This document shows, one piece after another, positions 3,791-5,330 of a stretch of 5,330 nt of DNA (the stretch's first letter is position 1; the number at the start of each line of letters is the position of its first letter). The position numbers were made by a program, and so were the translations under genes. This stretch comes from Chloroflexota bacterium (GTDB taxonomy: Bacteria; Chloroflexota; Anaerolineae; UBA4142), in contig JACQGS010000236.1 in the NCBI GenBank assembly GCA_016199405.1, forward strand, positions 1 through 5,330, given 5' to 3'. A model generated the notes under the pieces. It saw only the letters and a list, made by a program, of their open reading frames with translations. It was not told the DNA's origin and did not search any database.

Positions 3791-5330
3791 ATGTCACCCA
3801 AACCCTTTGAACTCGGGCGCCTTCTTGCGATTCTGTTTGCGCTCGGCGCGATGCTGTTCGCCGCGTTCGGGCAGTTTCTCTTTTCCAACCTCAAAGCCGC
3901 GCCGCCGGCGCTGATTTTTTTTCTTGCCGCACTGGTGCTGTGGCTCTTTGTAATCGCAACCGCCGGGCGATTTGTTCCCTTGCCGCGCCCGTTTCAGCGA
4001 CTCTCCGCGATTCCCCCGCGCGCGACCTCGCGCTCGCTCGTCGCCGCGATTGGCGTGCTCGCGCTTCTGACTTTCCTGGCAATGGGCGACAACGAGTTCA
4101 ACAACGACAATGTTTTGCTGTGGCTCTTGAGCATCGCACTCTTTTTCTACACCTTTTGGGAGCCCGAAAAATCGCTCGACGACTGGCGCGCCAATCTCCA
4201 ATCTCTAATCTCCGATCTCAAATCTTTGCCAACCAAACAATTCGCGATTCCTTGGCGCGCGCTGCTCTTTACGATGATCCTCGCGCTGGGCGCGTTCTTT
4301 TACTTTTATCGTCTAGACCAAACACCCGGGGAATTGACGGGCGATCACGCGGAAAAACTGATGGATGTGTACGACATCGTCGTCGGCGGTCAGCACCCGA
4401 TTTTCTTTGTCCGCAATACCGGGCGCGAGCCGCTTCAGTTTTACGCGACCGCCGCGTACATTGATTTGACCGGCAGACCGATCAACTATCTCACGCTCAA
4501 GACAATTACCGCGCTGCTCGGCTTGCTCGTCGTTGTTGGGACTTTCTTTCTTGCGCGCGAGTTGTTCGATGAAAAAGTCGCGTTTATTGCGATGGCGCTC
4601 GTCGCGGTGAGTCATTGGGGCGTGATTATCGCGCGCGTCGGCTTGCGCTTTCCTCTCACCCCGTTCTTCACCGCGCCGACGCTCTTCTTTTTGTTCCGCG
4701 CCTTAAAGCACAAACGCCGCAACGATTTTCTGATGCTCGGCTTTTTCTTGGGTGCCGGCTTAATGGGCTATAACGCGTTTCGGATCGTGCCGCTTCTCGT
4801 CGCGTTTTATTTTTTGTTCTGGCTCGGGGTTGAACGCAACGTCAGCCGAGCGGAACTCAAAACGTACATCACGAATGCTGCGCTCGCCGTCGCGCTCTCG
4901 GCCATCGTCTTTATGCCGCTCTTGCGCTTTATGTCTGAGCATCCTGACAATTTCTGGTATCGCTCGCTGACGCGCGTGGCAACGAGCGGCGCGGTCAATC
5001 CGCTGGTGGTTCTTGCCGATAACGTCAAAACCGCGCTGCTTTCGTTCAACGTCTACAGCGACAATGCGTGGCCCAACGGCATCGCGTTCGCTCCCGCGAT
5101 TGATTTCATCATGGGCGGCTTGTTCGTGCTGGGCGTCGTAACCGCGCTCTATCGCGCGCTGAGACATCGCGAGATGATGTACGCGCATCTTTTGATTTGC
5201 TTTGTCATTCTGTTGATGCCCTCCGCGCTTGCGATTGCGTTTCCGATTGAAAACCCCGGCTTTGCGCGGATGGGCGGCGCGATTCCGCTCGCCCTCATCA
5301 TTGTCGCGCTGCCGCTCGCATTTCTCGCGC
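3791..5330 (+). CDS. GT39/PMT-type membrane glycosyltransferase, C-terminus cut by window end
   Basis: The frame from ATG 3791 stays open to the window edge, giving 513 residues with the 3' end missing. The protein is strongly hydrophobic. Segments lie at about 8-31, 39-58, 82-98, 108-122 and 156-173, then many more after residue 240. The region RLDQTPGELTGDHAEKLMD puts D185 and E188 in the first long extracytoplasmic loop, where GT39/ArnT-type enzymes carry their catalytic acidic residue. It is followed by HPIFFVRNTGREPLQFY, which I associate with GT39 proteins of Chloroflexota. Such enzymes take sugar from a polyprenyl-phosphate donor and transfer it on the outer membrane face; the acceptor is unknown. 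Four hydrophobic segments precede the usual first GT39 helix, an unusual N-terminal extension. The linker after them (134-145) is encoded by a 7-base repeat. The start is the only ATG/GTG/TTG after the GT4 stop that keeps the first helix, and it lacks a Shine-Dalgarno. The gene lies 30 bases after the GT4 gene. Confidence 0.85.
   Translation, partial: MSPKPFELGRLLAILFALGAMLFAAFGQFLFSNLKAAPPALIFFLAALVLWLFVIATAGRFVPLPRPFQRLSAIPPRATSRSLVAAIGVLALLTFLAMGDNEFNNDNVLLWLLSIALFFYTFWEPEKSLDDWRANLQSLISDLKSLPTKQFAIPWRALLFTMILALGAFFYFYRLDQTPGELTGDHAEKLMDVYDIVVGGQHPIFFVRNTGREPLQFYATAAYIDLTGRPINYLTLKTITALLGLLVVVGTFFLARELFDEKVAFIAMALVAVSHWGVIIARVGLRFPLTPFFTAPTLFFLFRALKHKRRNDFLMLGFFLGAGLMGYNAFRIVPLLVAFYFLFWLGVERNVSRAELKTYITNAALAVALSAIVFMPLLRFMSEHPDNFWYRSLTRVATSGAVNPLVVLADNVKTALLSFNVYSDNAWPNGIAFAPAIDFIMGGLFVLGVVTALYRALRHREMMYAHLLICFVILLMPSALAIAFPIENPGFARMGGAIPLALIIVALPLAFLA
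4190..4224 (+). repeat. Five 7-base repeats inside the GT39 coding region
   Basis: Five uninterrupted units of the TCCAATC family lie within the open frame and encode about residues 134-145 (ANLQSLISDLKS). Positions 4191-4209 are identical to 76-94 in the leader of gene 1. Five 7-base units plus the bases around them keep the frame open. The encoded stretch is polar and helix-prone and lies in the predicted cytoplasmic linker between the fourth and fifth hydrophobic segments, where an insertion would be tolerated. Confidence 0.83.

Noticed and set aside
3794..4201. - strand open frame over the start of the GT39 gene
   Set aside because: The + strand frame here encodes clear membrane segments continuing into the GT39 core. 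The antisense product is a charged, repetitive shadow.
116..5330. All five genes share the same reading frame (gaps of 111, 0, 60 and 30 bases)
   Set aside because: Curious, but four gaps that are multiples of three can occur by chance, and each gene has its own stop and start. I see no sign of programmed readthrough.

Overview
The window reads as bacterial DNA that is GC-rich in the genes and AT-rich between them. Everything is on the + strand: one small housekeeping-type gene, then a four-gene block for building or moving surface glycans. My best guess for the source is an uncultured Chloroflexota (Anaerolineae-like) genome. This rests on remembered resemblance of the GT39 protein (a 'GREPL' motif just after the catalytic loop), on the flippase / sugar-epimerase / GT4 / GT39 gene mix, and on the AT-rich 7-base repeats between genes. 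No search was run, so the taxonomy is an inference.

Layout. Positions 1-115 hold no gene, only two blocks of degenerate 7-base repeats. Gene 1 (116-400) is a complete DUF503/YlxP-family protein. Positions 401-511 hold a convincing sigma70-type promoter with an extended -10 (451-479) and a Shine-Dalgarno that selects a TTG start. Gene 2 (512-1504) is a flippase-like membrane protein of the LPG_synthase_TM/UPF0104 family. Gene 3 (1505-2527) starts on the base after gene 2's stop and is an extended-SDR nucleotide-sugar epimerase most like CDP-paratose 2-epimerase. After 60 bases comes gene 4 (2588-3760), a GT-B glycosyltransferase of family GT4. A 30-base gap with a 7-bp inverted repeat leads to gene 5 (3791 to the window end, open), a polytopic GT39/PMT-type glycosyltransferase cut off by the window edge.

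How the genes may work together (inference): the epimerase makes a nucleotide sugar, the GT4 enzyme transfers a sugar on the cytoplasmic side, the flippase-like protein may move a lipid or lipid-linked intermediate across the membrane, and the GT39 enzyme transfers sugar from a polyprenyl-phosphate donor on the outer side. Genes 2-5 are probably one operon from the promoter at 451-479.

The most unusual feature is a 7-base tandem repeat family seen at four places, with a possible fifth degenerate copy. It is not confined to intergenic DNA. It forms the G-free leader of gene 1, runs through the start codon of gene 4 so that it encodes that protein's N-terminus, and lies inside gene 5, where it encodes a cytoplasmic linker. 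I saw no RNA genes, CRISPR array, insertion sequence or clear terminator.
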